Of a DNA stretch of 64,000 nucleotides, positions 47,193-59,273 are shown in pieces. Positions within the stretch are counted from its first letter, which is position 1. Every line of letters begins with the position of its first letter. The stretch comes from Trichoderma breve (taxonomy: Eukaryota > Ascomycota > Sordariomycetes > Hypocreales > Hypocreaceae): positions 2,418,001-2,482,000 of the forward strand of contig NC_079235.1 of the NCBI RefSeq assembly GCF_028502605.1. Direction: 5' to 3'. The position numbers and the translations under genes were made by a program. A model generated the notes under the pieces. The model searched no databases, had not been told where the DNA came from, and saw only the letters and a program-made list of their open reading frames with translations.

Positions 47193-50100
47193 GTTGTGCA
47201 GATGCTATATGTCTCAACGGACAGGTGCAGCTTCTACTGTTACTAGAGAGGGCAGTGTCTTTATCAGTCAATTTGGCACACACGAGAGAAGAGACCGAGA
47301 GAGCGGCGGCCACCGACCTAGTACTCGTACCTCTTCCACTTCCACGTGCAGGCTCTCGCTCTTGTGCTTGATCAAACCTGAGCGAGAGGAGTCATTCGAC
47401 TGCCAGCCAGCTCTGGGCCCAGGCAGCTGCTGTTTGCCGTCACAGGCGGCCCGTTGCAAGGCTAAGGCAGCGATGGATTCAGCTTCTTCAACCCCTCCCA
47501 GCTGGAAAGACTGGCCGGGCTTCCGATTTGCACAGGACCGAGGACGTCGATTGTGTCACGTCTTTTTGCGAATCGAGCTGCTCAGTTGCTATGCCATGCA
47601 TGAACTGGGGGGTTCGTGGCCAACAGCCCGCTGCATCTGGCTTGATTTGGCTGCAGCATTACCTTATGCCTGATCACATGATGCGGCCTCGAAGTACCAA
47701 GTACACTTGCATTTGCATTCCATTCCATCTGATTTTCGATATCAGGCGTGGAATTGGCCATCGTCTTGGAAATGCTGAGTTGTGCTCTGGTTTGCAAAGG
47801 CAAAGAGCCGATACAAAACTGCTTCCCAGCCGCACTTGTGCTAGACTGAGTTTTTGGCAGCTGGGGCTAAGGTCATGTTTGTTGCCCAAGCTCCGCAAAC
47901 ACACAACACCTTTGAGCCATCAGTTGTGCAATTGCTACGTCGGACAGGGACATGCACTTCGGCAATGGGTGGCTATTTCAGGAGCACGGCATGCTGGGAG
48001 GCTGGCGACGGGCTGGGATCCATTTCGTCATTAGGTTGGTTGAAAGACGCTTGATCCGTCTGCTTGCTCTTGTGCTGAGAGAGCAATGCCGTTCCTATAT
48101 TTACGAATGTCTAAAGCTCACGCAAATGAGCTGAAGCAAGCCAAACTCCGGCAGTCAAATGGCTTGAACGAATCAACCAAGCAGGTTTCCATCGGTTATA
48201 CACTTCGTCGCTACTGGTGCCTGCGAAGAAAGGCACACGCGAAAGAGTACAAGCAGCTTTGCGGCTGCACATCCCGTCAACCAGCCTCTCTCCTTTTCCT
48301 GTCCCCGTATCCGTACTGGGATTTGTTAATCTTGTTGCCTTGGATATTAATATAGGCATCATACATGGCCGCCGCCACCGGCGCTTCGTACACACGCGAA
48401 GAGAATGGCTTTTTTCTGTCTCTATTTTGCTGCAAGTCCCTTGTTTGCTCAAGCCGAGCCGAAGTGTAGGATTGAGTGGAGCAGGGAAACTTTGGCCCCC
48501 AAAGCCATGGCCGTCTGTCTCTCTTTTTTCCTCCATGGTAAGCAGCCGATGGGGGCAGAAACCAGCAATATTCAGGGTAACGGATGCATGTCTTGCTCAA
48601 GTGTCAAAGCACACCTTGACAGTTTCAACCTATGGAACACTCCATAATAGGATATTTTGTGGCGTTAATAATGACTCGGGGAACCCATGCTATGCATACT
48701 CGTACTCAGTCATCTTCAGCCGCAGCAAGCGATAATAGCCGTGTTTTGGAATAGGAGGCAAGATATTCGGACAGGCCCGGTATGCGGCCCATGATGCTAT
48801 TGTTGAGCCAGAGGAAAGCTTGACAAAATTATCCAAAGCTACGCCATGGAGACGCAGCACAAAAGAAGCGGAGCTCAATGCATATGTTGTCATTATGCTG
48901 CATGGCATGGTCTCTCACGTACGACTATAGCAGCTTGTCAGCGACAAAGAATCTCCCAAATTCACTCATTTATATGATAGTTACGTAGCATCAGGCGGCT
49001 CGAACTACAGCGGACCATCTGATGCTGCTTCCTGCCCACTCACATGTCTTTGGCACGCACTCATCGCCATGCGAATGGCAGCAGGGCAGGTGATTATCCA
49101 GATCTGAACTGATCGCCAATTTCATGGAGAATAATGCAATCTCCGTCAATACTTGCATTGACTGATGTCATAACGTGTGTCAGACGCATGTTGTCATCAG
49201 TTGTGAACGGGTTTGCTGGCGTGAGAGGCCGTGCTGTTAGCAAAGATGCTCTTACACACCCATCCCATGCAAATAGCTCATCCGAAGTTGCCAGCCGGTT
49301 TCTCTATGGGCCGTCGGAGGAAGATGCAAGTCACTAGGGTGAATCAAAAGTATCGTCCTCCTCGCTGTGACTTGTTTGAGGGGGCCCATGGTACCTTGCA
49401 GTCTGGTCATGATCTGGATAGCATAAGCCACGGCCCTCTCCATCTCTGCCACTCGACGGCTCAAAGCCCATGTTGGCACCACTGCATCTCCCTAGCCCCG
49501 AGAGGGCCTGGCTAAACTCACATGTGCTAGTGGTTTTGTGGCGTCCATGCTAAATGCTCACCGGTCGGCGAGGGCTGTTAGACGCCTTTCGGAACAGAGA
49601 GCAGAACACCAGGGTCTCTGCATATCGCGAGAAGGCCATTTGATGCGGCCAGCCATATACGGGCAGCTTAGCGGGCTTGGGAAAGTAACATGTAACACAT
49701 GATTACTCACTCTTTTGGCGGTATGAACTGTAGTCCCTTTTGTGCAACGACAACGGCACCAGCACCATAGCTGCTTCGAATCAAAGTCCTGCACCTCTCA
49801 CATGACTACAGCTTCCCTCTGGCCTCGGAGTGGACCACGAGAATGTCGAGTCTGGCTGCATATGCACGACGCACCAAAGGACGGAGACAGTCCGTAGACA
49901 TCCCGCACGGCCTTTTGGTACTACTAGGTATCCAGTAGAAGATGGACTCATATTATGTTGTGTAGCTTTGCGAGAACGGCGTTAGCTGGGTGATGAGATC
50001 AGAGTCAAGCCCTATTGGCGATAAGAGAAGAAACCACCGACCAGTCCAAACAGCGGTGTTGATAACTCGGGTACGAGTATACGAGCAGCAACACGAGTGG

Positions 50101-53008
50101 TTTTGACAGATGTATTTTCGTAATATGCATGTCGCCGAGACAATTTCGAAGCCACAGCAGACGAAAGACTAAGGCATGGAGTTACAAGGTTAGGGTAGAC
50201 GATGATGGTCTTGGAGGCCATGACGTTGTCTTGCATCGGCCCTGAGCAACTCCACTAGCCCGAACAGTTGCAGCAGCAGCAGCGGGGGAAAGGCAGAAGC
50301 AGAAGCAGGAGATGAATTGCGAATCGGCGCAAAGAAACGGACGTTGAAGCACCTCCGCAGCAGCAGCTCGTCAGAGGCTCTCTTAGAGGCTCATCGGAGG
50401 CTGATGGGCAGGTTCATTTGCAGGTAGAGGCAACTTGATGCCTTATATTGGCTCAACATGGAACCCAATTGGATTTCATCCCGACGACGATGATTGGCTG
50501 GCTAAGCAGAGAAGGCTCGCTCTGGCCCTGGTGGCTGGCACAGGGCAACTCGTCCTGGCTTCCTTCCTAACTAAGGCATAGCGCAGGCAGGTCCGACTCC
50601 AGGCGGAGAAATAATGGAGCAAGCACGGGATTTCAGCTAGGGCCATCCGTAGCAGGGCCGTTGCAGTGGAGGCCCTTCCAAGGTTCCTTGGCAAGTTTAG
50701 CAGTGGGAACAGCCAATTGATCTGCTAAGTCTAGCCCCCGCGGGCGAACCACCGCGTTTCCGCACCTTAAGTCAACATCTGACTATCGACATCTGCTTCA
50801 CATGGCACGGCATCTTCGCCCTCGGGACGCCCAGTGGAGGCGCTGCTCCGTTCTCCGGAGAATTTCGAGCAATGATTCATGAACCACGCAGCACGAATCA
50901 GCCACAGTCCGTGTGTGCAATTTCAATTCCAAGTCCAATTTCGCAGCGAGGGTGGCACAAATGCCGCCGAGGCGTGGGGGAGACGCAATGTCTTGTGTGA
51001 CGTGACGAGACGAGACAGCCACGCGAAAACACAATGAACAGCCGCCCACCCTCGACTCGACCGACCTCTTTTCCGATGGGCCGTGTCGCTGGGAAATCCG
51101 CACCGGGCTTGGAGCTCGACCAAGCTGCTCGACCTGGGACCGCTGCGAGTTTGTCTTCGTCCAAGGCCTTGCCTGCTGGACGGGCTTGAGAGGTTTCCCA
51201 AGATGCTCACCCCCCCTGGCACAGAACTGCGGCTACCGAGCCGGAATAGATCAAGATCCCCCGTGGTTGCGTGTATGCATCTGCTTCGTGACTGGGGTTC
51301 CAAGGCCGTGTGGGTGCAGTTTAATACAGGCCTCGCTCACCGGTTCCCCACTCCTAAGCGGTTCATTCTCGAGAACTTCCTCGTGTGGTAGCACGCACAG
51401 CTTTTAGCTCGTGGATTAGTATGTTCGAGCCCAGCACCGGTCCAATGCACAAGCACCACCAGTCAAACCACATGTGCCTCGTCTGATCTCGGCTCTGGCT
51501 TTAGCATATTGGACGGGCAATTCTACACTGTGCGAAGTCTGCCATCCGACTCCTGAAGTCTTCAATCATCAAGCAGAATGTATCCATCTGAAAAGACAGA
51601 CGATGAATAACCCGGCGTCTGTTGTTCTTTCAGGCGGACAGACGGCCTGTGGTTGAATCACTTTGCTGCAGCGTTTTCCCAGGTGCAGGTCGCAGTGCAT
51701 GTGACCCGCCCGCGTCGAAATGAAAGAGGCGTATAAGCTGCAGTTGACAAAGCTCTTGTGGTACCATAATAGCCTTAGAAGATAAGGCGACTTTTCATTG
51801 GACTGGGTCGCAGTCGGACTCCAACCTGCTCTGCCAGAATCCCTTCCTGGACTGCGCATACTGGCCGTCAGCTCCCCGTTGGGCGCTACGGCTGACTCTT
51901 CTCCCGGCCTGAAGACGAGGGCATTACTTGATGCCCGGGTTGTTTACCGCTGGCCCCTTCGTTCTCGTTGGCCAACTTTGTCATGATGGCTCCGGCGCAT
52001 TGCATCTTGCTGGAGTTTTACACACCGTCAGGGCCGTAACTGCGCAATGACATCTCAGCCCATTCATCTCGCGATCGCATGTGCCCGCTATTTCTCAGCA
52101 GCTGTATGGTATGCCGGCCCGACCAGGCTCAATCTTTGCTTCAATGAGACGACGAGGAATTAATTGGGCACTGCATCCCAACTACTCCCCCCTCCCCCCT
52201 GGCCGCAGCCGTAATACCCCTCAATTCCCATTAAATACACACAACCTGTTTAGCACCGGGATCCATGACTTCTGCTCTCTCACCGAGTCGCTTCTCTCTC
52301 TTGGAAAAACAGCTATCGTCGTCTAGCTTTGAATCCAGCCACTTAGACCACAGGCCAGCGCCTATGCACACTTCGGCAACACGCCCCAGATTCTAGCCCG
52401 CACTACCCATCACCCCTGCTTTACGACCGGAGGAGAACCCTGGGCATCGAGGATACAGCCGGCAGCGCATCAACAGCAACACCAGTGTCCCCAGAGCACA
52501 TTCATCATCGGTCACCAGAGTGGCGGCAGCACGAGACCTCTTGGACAAGTGTAGCCAGGCGGGTGCGCTTCGCAGGTCGGCACCATCATTGGACTGGACC
52601 CAACGCTAGTCGGACTCCTTACTTACATGCCACCTCTGTCTCTGTCTCTCTTACTCTCTAGTCAGACTGTTCCATACACCGGTAAACGAACCCTCGTCTT
52701 GGATATTTGCGGCTCACTGTGTTCCCGCTCCTGCTCCTCCTCGACCGCACAGCGTCCCGCTCCACCTATCGTTTTACACAGCGGAAGCCAAACTCTGCCC
52801 CCAGGCATGGTTCCGGTGGCACCTTAGCCATCCACCCCCTCCCCGGCGTCGCTCAACCTCACCCGCTGTCTCGGTGCACAGCTTTGGTGTACCTTGTTGA
52901 TATTGCCTTGTCTCTGGAGTCTAGCTGATACTTGGCTTTCCACGTGCCGGTACATTGGATCCTGCTCTTGTTACTACGCCGCATCTGTCCAACACACCCC
53001 ATCTATCT
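47193..53008. other. 5.8-kb stretch without a recognised gene
   Basis: Base composition is mixed and not obviously repetitive. Open frames reach at most about 170 codons on either strand, and none shows a domain, signal peptide or splice-consistent continuation that I can support. A CAG/GCAGAAG-rich patch lies at about 50265-50310. The region may hold the long regulatory or untranslated leader of the Zn2Cys6 gene at 53009, or non-coding transcripts. Confidence 0.4.
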
Positions 53009-56000
53009 ATGAGCATCATGGTAAGCCGACTTCCTCACCCCACGGCGGTAGCCTGCATGGTTATATCTGTAGCCGCTTCCCGTCCCCTATTGTTTGAGTT
53101 TCTTTTCACAATGCCTTCACCACTTATGCTGTCTCCTTCTTGTTGATTCCTATATCCTTTCTGTACAACATCAAATCTATTTTCCTCTCTATTTTTTCCC
53201 CTACTCCAAAAGCGCAGTCAAGTTAATCATCACATAGGCTCCCCGTCGAAAGCGTGTCCGGTCACTGGGCACATTTGATGTGTCAGTGCCTGCAGAGTCT
53301 TCAGTGCCTCTGGAACCTCTAGTTCCTGCCGTGAATACGGAATTTTCACAATTCCCTCTTAATGATCCGCAATTCTTGGTAGGACAAGCGACGGCAGCTC
53401 TCGACTATCCATATGGTTACTCTGAGTATTCAACTGGATACACATTAGGCTATACGTCTGGTTATTCGCCTGATTTACCCCCTGCTTGTCCCTCCAACTC
53501 TCCAACACACTCACATAAACGCAGACGACTAGAAGGTTTCCACTCAATGCCTTCTGTAGACGAGCCATCGTCATCTGCCGTTGACTATCATGAGAAAACA
53601 CCTGTAACAAATTCTCATGATGACCAGCAGGGTCATGATGCAACGTCAATTATACCACGATGGGCACCCGCCATGCCTGATGTTCAATCTCTGAGCTCCC
53701 CGTTGACATGCATGGCAGAGACTATGTTTGCCTGCTGTAACTTTCCATGGCAGCATCCTACAGGTATGCATGCTCCCCGCCACCGCTTTTCGACTCCTCT
53801 CTAGTACCAAGGTGATGGCTAATGGGTTGACCCAAAGGATACCAATTTCTCCCCAATTCGGCGGCCGTGGTATATGAGCCTCCGCAGCAGTATACGATGG
53901 AAGTGACACCACCTGTGCCAGCCCAGGCGATTCACCCCGTGCAGCACCTGGTCTCAGGCACTGATGTGTTACCTCAACATACACCGGCGCAAGATCAGCA
54001 CTTGAACTTGGATACCCTGCCACTCGACAGCTACCCCGTCCTTGGAGAAGGGTCATTGCAGCCGCTGCTCCAGCCTGTGTTGCAACCTATCCTGCAGGAG
54101 CCAAGGTGCATTGCAAATACGGGCGATGATCCTTATCTGGTAGACCAGACTGGCCATGAGTACTCTAACCAGCTGGCTTCTTCGAACCTATACAATTATC
54201 CAATAGTCACGGCACCGATGCCAATGCCCTTGCCGCTCATTGATGAGAATCCTATGGATGCGAATACTTCACTGCTGCCGTATGGTCCAGCCCCCCTTGT
54301 ACCACTAGTGCAACCTCCTTTGGTGGTCATTGAGCCCACATCCCCTGAGATACATAACTGTTATGACACTCCTGCAGCGCAGAATTTACCTCAGCCGGTC
54401 CAACCTGAAGATGGGGGCAATACAGTTGGCCAGAGGCAAGATACAAATCCCGACACCCTGCAACCCACCCAACGTAGTGGTAAACGTGGCCCTTTCAGAG
54501 ACCAAAGTCTTCGAGAGCAAACGGCGCAGACAAGAAAGATGGGCTCGTGCATAAGGTGCAGAATGCAACGCATACGCGTAAGTGGCATCCCCTGATATCG
54601 AGGGGCGACGTACCCCGTCTCGTGTTACACAACAACACTCGGCGTGATCTACGTAGGCTAACGCAACACTCTCCTTGCAGTGCGAATTCAACTCGGACAT
54701 TCCAGGCGGCGTTTGCCTAACGTGTAAAAAGGTAGAGAACACAAAGGCGGCAAGGCTACCATGCCTCCGATACAAGATCACCGACATGATACTCTATAAG
54801 CCGGGCGCAGTCCCAGGTTACGAGTGGACCCAAAGATGGAACAAGAACAACTCGGAACCCATCCAGCTTTGGGCTGAACGTGAAGTCAAAGTCATTCACA
54901 TATCTGTTTACTTCTCAAACTCGTTTCTCCCACTGCCGGTGCGTAAATTCGTTCCACAGGAGGGAGACAAATTAGAGCGGACATGGGATTACCAAGGCAC
55001 CAAGAAGTCGGTCGCCATCCCGCCATACGCACTAGTCGACCTGGAAGCCGGCAAATCGGCATACACCAGATATATCCGAGACTCCATGACCGACATCTTT
55101 CGGAACTTCCTTGGTGACACCGATAGTCTCTTGTACAAGACGTACCTCCAAGCTTGGCACATGTGGAAAGACCCAAACATCTCTACAGAATCCTTTGAGC
55201 TACTCAATTGGACGCTTCGGCTGTGGATAGCCGTCCGCTTGTCAACTACGTCGTGTTTTATCGCCGGTAATGAGAAGCTAGGCATGTCGACCGATATTCT
55301 TGACCAAACCAATCCAAACCCTGGAAAGATTCCACTCCCCCCCGTTCTGGGAGCACAAATGGATATGATATTGATCCAGCACATCCAGAGCAAACTTAGA
55401 CATGAGCTGTTGGACAACCTCCAAAAAGTAATGCTCAAGAATAAGCCATCTAGCTGGCTGGTGACTTACTTGGTAACTTTCATTCTGCTTCACAATGTCG
55501 CACTTATTACAAAGCACGATGCTGCATATGCTCGCAAGCATGGCATGAAGGTGAGTTTACCCAATGCATAGGGTAAAGTTGGCGGCCAGCAGCTTTGCTA
55601 GGGGCGCGGGGCCCCGTCCCCTCGTCCCTCCTTGGCACGTAGTACCAATATGCTGACGAGATTGCCCTTGCAGCGTCGTTATGCTCGCGAAGAAAAAGTC
55701 CAAGAGTATCATCTGGGTGAGACCGGCCCCTCCTCCCGCCGTTGTACGCTGCCATAGTGACTGACTTTTGGCTTCTAATGGCGATGGCAATACAGGAGCC
55801 AATATTATCCTGGCCCACTTTCACTACTGTAACAAGGGTATTGTGCCCTTCTCGGAAGAGTGCGAGGATCAAGATCTTCGGACGTTAGCGCATCTAGATG
55901 AGGAAAAGATCAAGTTTGTTCGTGCGACCAGGGCACACATTCAACGGCACAGTGAGTCTCCGATACCACCACACTCCCCAGCTAACCGGATTCCCGGACT

Positions 56001-56141
56001 GGCGCTAATACAGGGGCCAACCCTTCTTGTACAGAGCAAGAGTGGGAGGACATGCGCGCCAGAAAGGCGTACGAGGAGGACTACTTCTTCGTCAGTCAGT
56101 TATTTGAGGAGAAATGGCAGCCAAGAACCACCGTCTTGTAA
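53009..56141 (+). CDS. Zn2Cys6 transcription regulator, 817 aa, seven exons
   Basis: Exons 53009-53020, 53238-53763, 53838-54577, 54681-55550, 55674-55716, 55796-55951 and 56035-56141; the total is 818 codons with no break. Exon 1 codes only MSIM; exon 2 opens with a basic APRRKRVRS. The long N-terminal half is rich in Pro, Gln, Ser and Tyr, as in activation domains. The binuclear cluster lies mid-protein: CIRCRMQRIRC, then C10-spaced CLTC, then a last Cys 13 positions on (CX2CX6CX10CX2CX12C), starting at about residue 417. An intron splits it between Arg and the third Cys. The C-terminal 390 residues are helical (SWLVTYLVTFILLHNVALI). Target genes unknown. Confidence 0.82.
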
Positions 56142-57055
56142 CATTTGTTTTTGTTTTTCACCCTCTTCTTGCTTTCTTTTTTTGCCATAAAGCCACCTAG
56201 TAATACCTTGAGGAGGTCGAAGCGGTGAGGTGTCGGTACTACGCGTTTAGTTTGGATGAAGGGGTAGACTGCAGGATGCAGTGCCCCGAGGTGGAGATTG
56301 GCTCTGGCAAGTGTCAATCGAGATACCTTGTTCCGAGATGAAGTAGTACAGGTATGGTAGCTACCATCCAGGGGCATGCAAACTACCCAAGATGGTAAGT
56401 GGTACGCTAGATGTTTCGCAGGTCTACACGGTCATGGGTGGCTGGGAGGAGGACACATTGTTCCCGGTATGATATGTTACGTACACGATGGACGCTGAGT
56501 ATACGAAGTACGAGTAATGGATAAAAGAAGCACGCTCCTGGGCATCAAGTTTGTTGTCTCTTTTCTCCGGCGATCACCGATTAACCATTGCCCAATTCGT
56601 ACAGATTAGCGTGCTGGAGCCAATCCCATGCGAAGCAATCACGAAGTCGGCGGCGCATTGAAAGCTCCTATAAAGGTGATGGCCTCCCGCTAGCAGTGTC
56701 GCTTTCCCCGGGTAGCAAACATCAACGCAATGAAGCCAAAACAGAGGTCCTTTCGCAGCTCCTCCTACGGGACTGTACATTCCCGTCTACGCCAAGATAG
56801 CAGACATGTATACACGATAGGATAGCGGCATCGCCCCCGGATATCTGCTGCACTGAGCCGGCACTTGACCGCTTGTTCTGGGCAACAAGAGAAGGGAGAG
56901 AGAGCCGTGTTTTGGCTTACTTTCCTCGTTTTGTTTCTTTTTTTTTTTTTTCCTTTCTTTTTATGGTTTTGTTTTTACTTTTTTCTCCGGTGGATGATGT
57001 GGATCCCGGGGCTGAGATACAAGCTTCAGCAGGAAAAAGGAAGGAAACGAGGACA
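56142..57055. other. Intergenic after the Zn2Cys6 gene
   Basis: No supported gene; T-rich tracts at 56937-56985. Confidence 0.4.
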
Positions 57056-57078
57056 GGGGGGGGGGGGGGGGGGGGGGG
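57056..57078 (+). repeat. Poly(G) tract of 23 bases
   Basis: An uninterrupted G23 run between GGACA and CAAACTC. It could form a G-quadruplex if real; such runs are also prone to sequencing length error. Confidence 0.85.
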
Positions 57079-57883
57079 CAAACTCGCCTAAGAAAGGAAA
57101 AAGCAAAACAACAAGCAAAGCAGCAGAGAAAAGAGTCGACAAAGCAGATGAATATCTGGCTCATTACGAATGAGTCTACTCTACCCTGTTCAACGTCCGG
57201 GGGCCTCAAGCACGCTATGCTCTCTGGTGTCTTGCTATTGCCATCCCCTACGCTACCAAGACTAATGTGTCTCAGCCGGAAGCTCACATTAAGAGGCAAT
57301 CTAGTACGAAGGCGAGATGGGCCAATGCAAGGACAATCATGGCCACAAGACGTAGTGCGGTGACGGATACGGGCCGTAAGTACGGCAGGCAGCAAGCCGA
57401 AGGGCCGGCTCTGTGATACCCGGCCTCTTGTCCCGCCCGGAACGAGTCCGCGGCCGGACCCAATCGAACCAGGCAAGGGCCAAGCTTGATATTTGCTGTT
57501 TTTCTTTCCTTCTTGCGGTGTCTACTAGTCAAAGGCTAGTTGCAGTTTGAACCCATATTGGTTTCAGTGGCTCTTGCCAGTTGAGACATTCCAATTTATT
57601 TGCTAGATTGGCGGTCTGTCTCGACGTATAAATCATGGCCTCTGTCGTGCTTTCCCAAACCATCAAGTCCAACATTAACCGAGTCCACACCGTTGTTTGA
57701 CAATTCCAAAAATTTTATATATTTTGCCTCCTCATCTCTTCTTCCAAACTCCTCCCTCACCACACACATTCGTTCTCTTCTGACTCCAGAGTCTTTGCCA
57801 TTCTTTGCCTTCTGCACTCCAATCCAATTCCAGTCCTCTCTTCTCCCTTCCAACAGCCAACATATCACCTGTGATCATTCGCA
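57079..57883. other. Upstream region of the TauD-type oxygenase gene
   Basis: No supported gene. A CT-rich leader at about 57725-57880 precedes the ATG. Confidence 0.4.
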
Positions 57884-59273
57884 ATGGCCGGTACCGCTGT
57901 TGTCAACTCGGAGCTTGTTGCTCCTCATCAGGAGCTCAAGTTGCGTTCTCCCCCCGCAGAGATGTCGAGTCTGCCCAATGGCTTCCCTGCTGTCTTGAAC
58001 TCGCCTATGGCATGGACTGGCCAGCAGTTTGAACAGCAGCCTGACTTCATTCACCACTTGGATGCCGAAGAGCTTCGAGAGATTGACGCCGCTCTCAAGC
58101 ACTTCAAAGGTGAGCCAGCTGCCATTAGCAGTAGATACCCCTCCATCCAGCTTTACTAATGCAATGACATATGCAGCTCTTGAACTTGACGGCGATCTCG
58201 TGACTCCTGACAACTTCCCACTTCCCACTGTTGGTCCAAACGTGCTGAAGGGCATGCGCCAGGACATTTACCAAGGTAAAGGGTTTGCTGTTCTCCGAGG
58301 CCTCGACTCCAAGCACTATTCGGTCGAGGATATGACGACTATCTACCTGGGAGTCCAGGCTCACATTGCCAATCGCTTCGGTCGTCAGGACAAGAAGGGC
58401 AACATGCTTGGTAAGAACGAAGAAGCCCGAGCTGGGCCTTGAGAGAGGCTAACACATTTCCAGTTCACATCATTGCCGACGCCTCATCCAAGGAAAAGGC
58501 CGAGCACCATCGCCACTCCACTTCTCCCATCGTAAGTCTCCTGCAACACAACCTGCCCCGCAATCACTTGATGGCTGACGCGAGTAGACGTTCCACAACG
58601 AGGAAGCTGGAGACATCATCAGCTGGCTCACGAGAAACGCGGCCAAGTCTGGTGGCAAGTGCATCATCGCCTCGACCTACACCGTCTACAATGTGCTCGC
58701 TGCTACTCGACCCGACCTCATCCGCACCCTGGCTCGATCTGACTGGCCTTTTGCTCTGTAAGTGTCTTGGACTCTGATGATGTGATTGCATGGCGCAAGG
58801 GCTAACGTGTTCGTGTCTCATCCCCTAGGCCCAAGTTCCAATGCCGACCTGTTTTCTTCTACCAAGATGGCCATCTCATCACGAACTTTGGACGGGCTGC
58901 TCTCATGGGAAGCGCCAGCCACGCTCGACCGGCCCACTTGCCTACACTCACTGCTAGCCAGGTTGAGGCCTTGGATGCGATCCAGGACATTGCCGAGGCG
59001 ACCAAGTTCGAGTTCACCACCCAGCCAGGTGACATCCACTTCATCAACAACCTGGCGATCCTCCACCGCCGCGCGGGATTCGTCAACGGCTCGGAGCCCA
59101 ACCAGCGCAGGCACCTTGTGCGTATGAGACTTCGCGATGACGAGATGGGATGGAGCATCCCCCTCGATCTGGAGAGCGAGTGGAACAAGGCTTTTGGTCA
59201 GGCGGGAACCCGTGTGTGGCATCTCGAGCCCATGCCCTCTGGCTACTTTCCTCTGCGATCCCAACCTAACTAG
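57884..59273 (+). CDS. TauD/TfdA-type Fe(II)/2-oxoglutarate oxygenase, 380 aa
   Basis: Exons 57884-58109, 58177-58410, 58464-58531, 58588-58757 and 58829-59273, all in frame. After an N-terminal extension (about 1-75) come VTPDNFPLPTVG and GKGFAVLRGL, typical of fungal TauD-domain proteins. The metal site reads H179-N-E181 (TFHNEEAGDI), an HxE variant of HxD, and the distal His is about 312 (NLAILHRRAGF). Basic residues in QRRHLVRMRLRD are placed to hold 2-oxoglutarate. Members hydroxylate small acids or other substrates; this one is unassigned. There is no signal peptide, so it is probably cytosolic. It has no metabolic neighbours that hint at a pathway. Confidence 0.88.

Noticed and set aside
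47528..48034. 168-codon plus-strand frame
   Set aside because: Overlaps equally open frames on the other strand and shows no domain or conserved motif.
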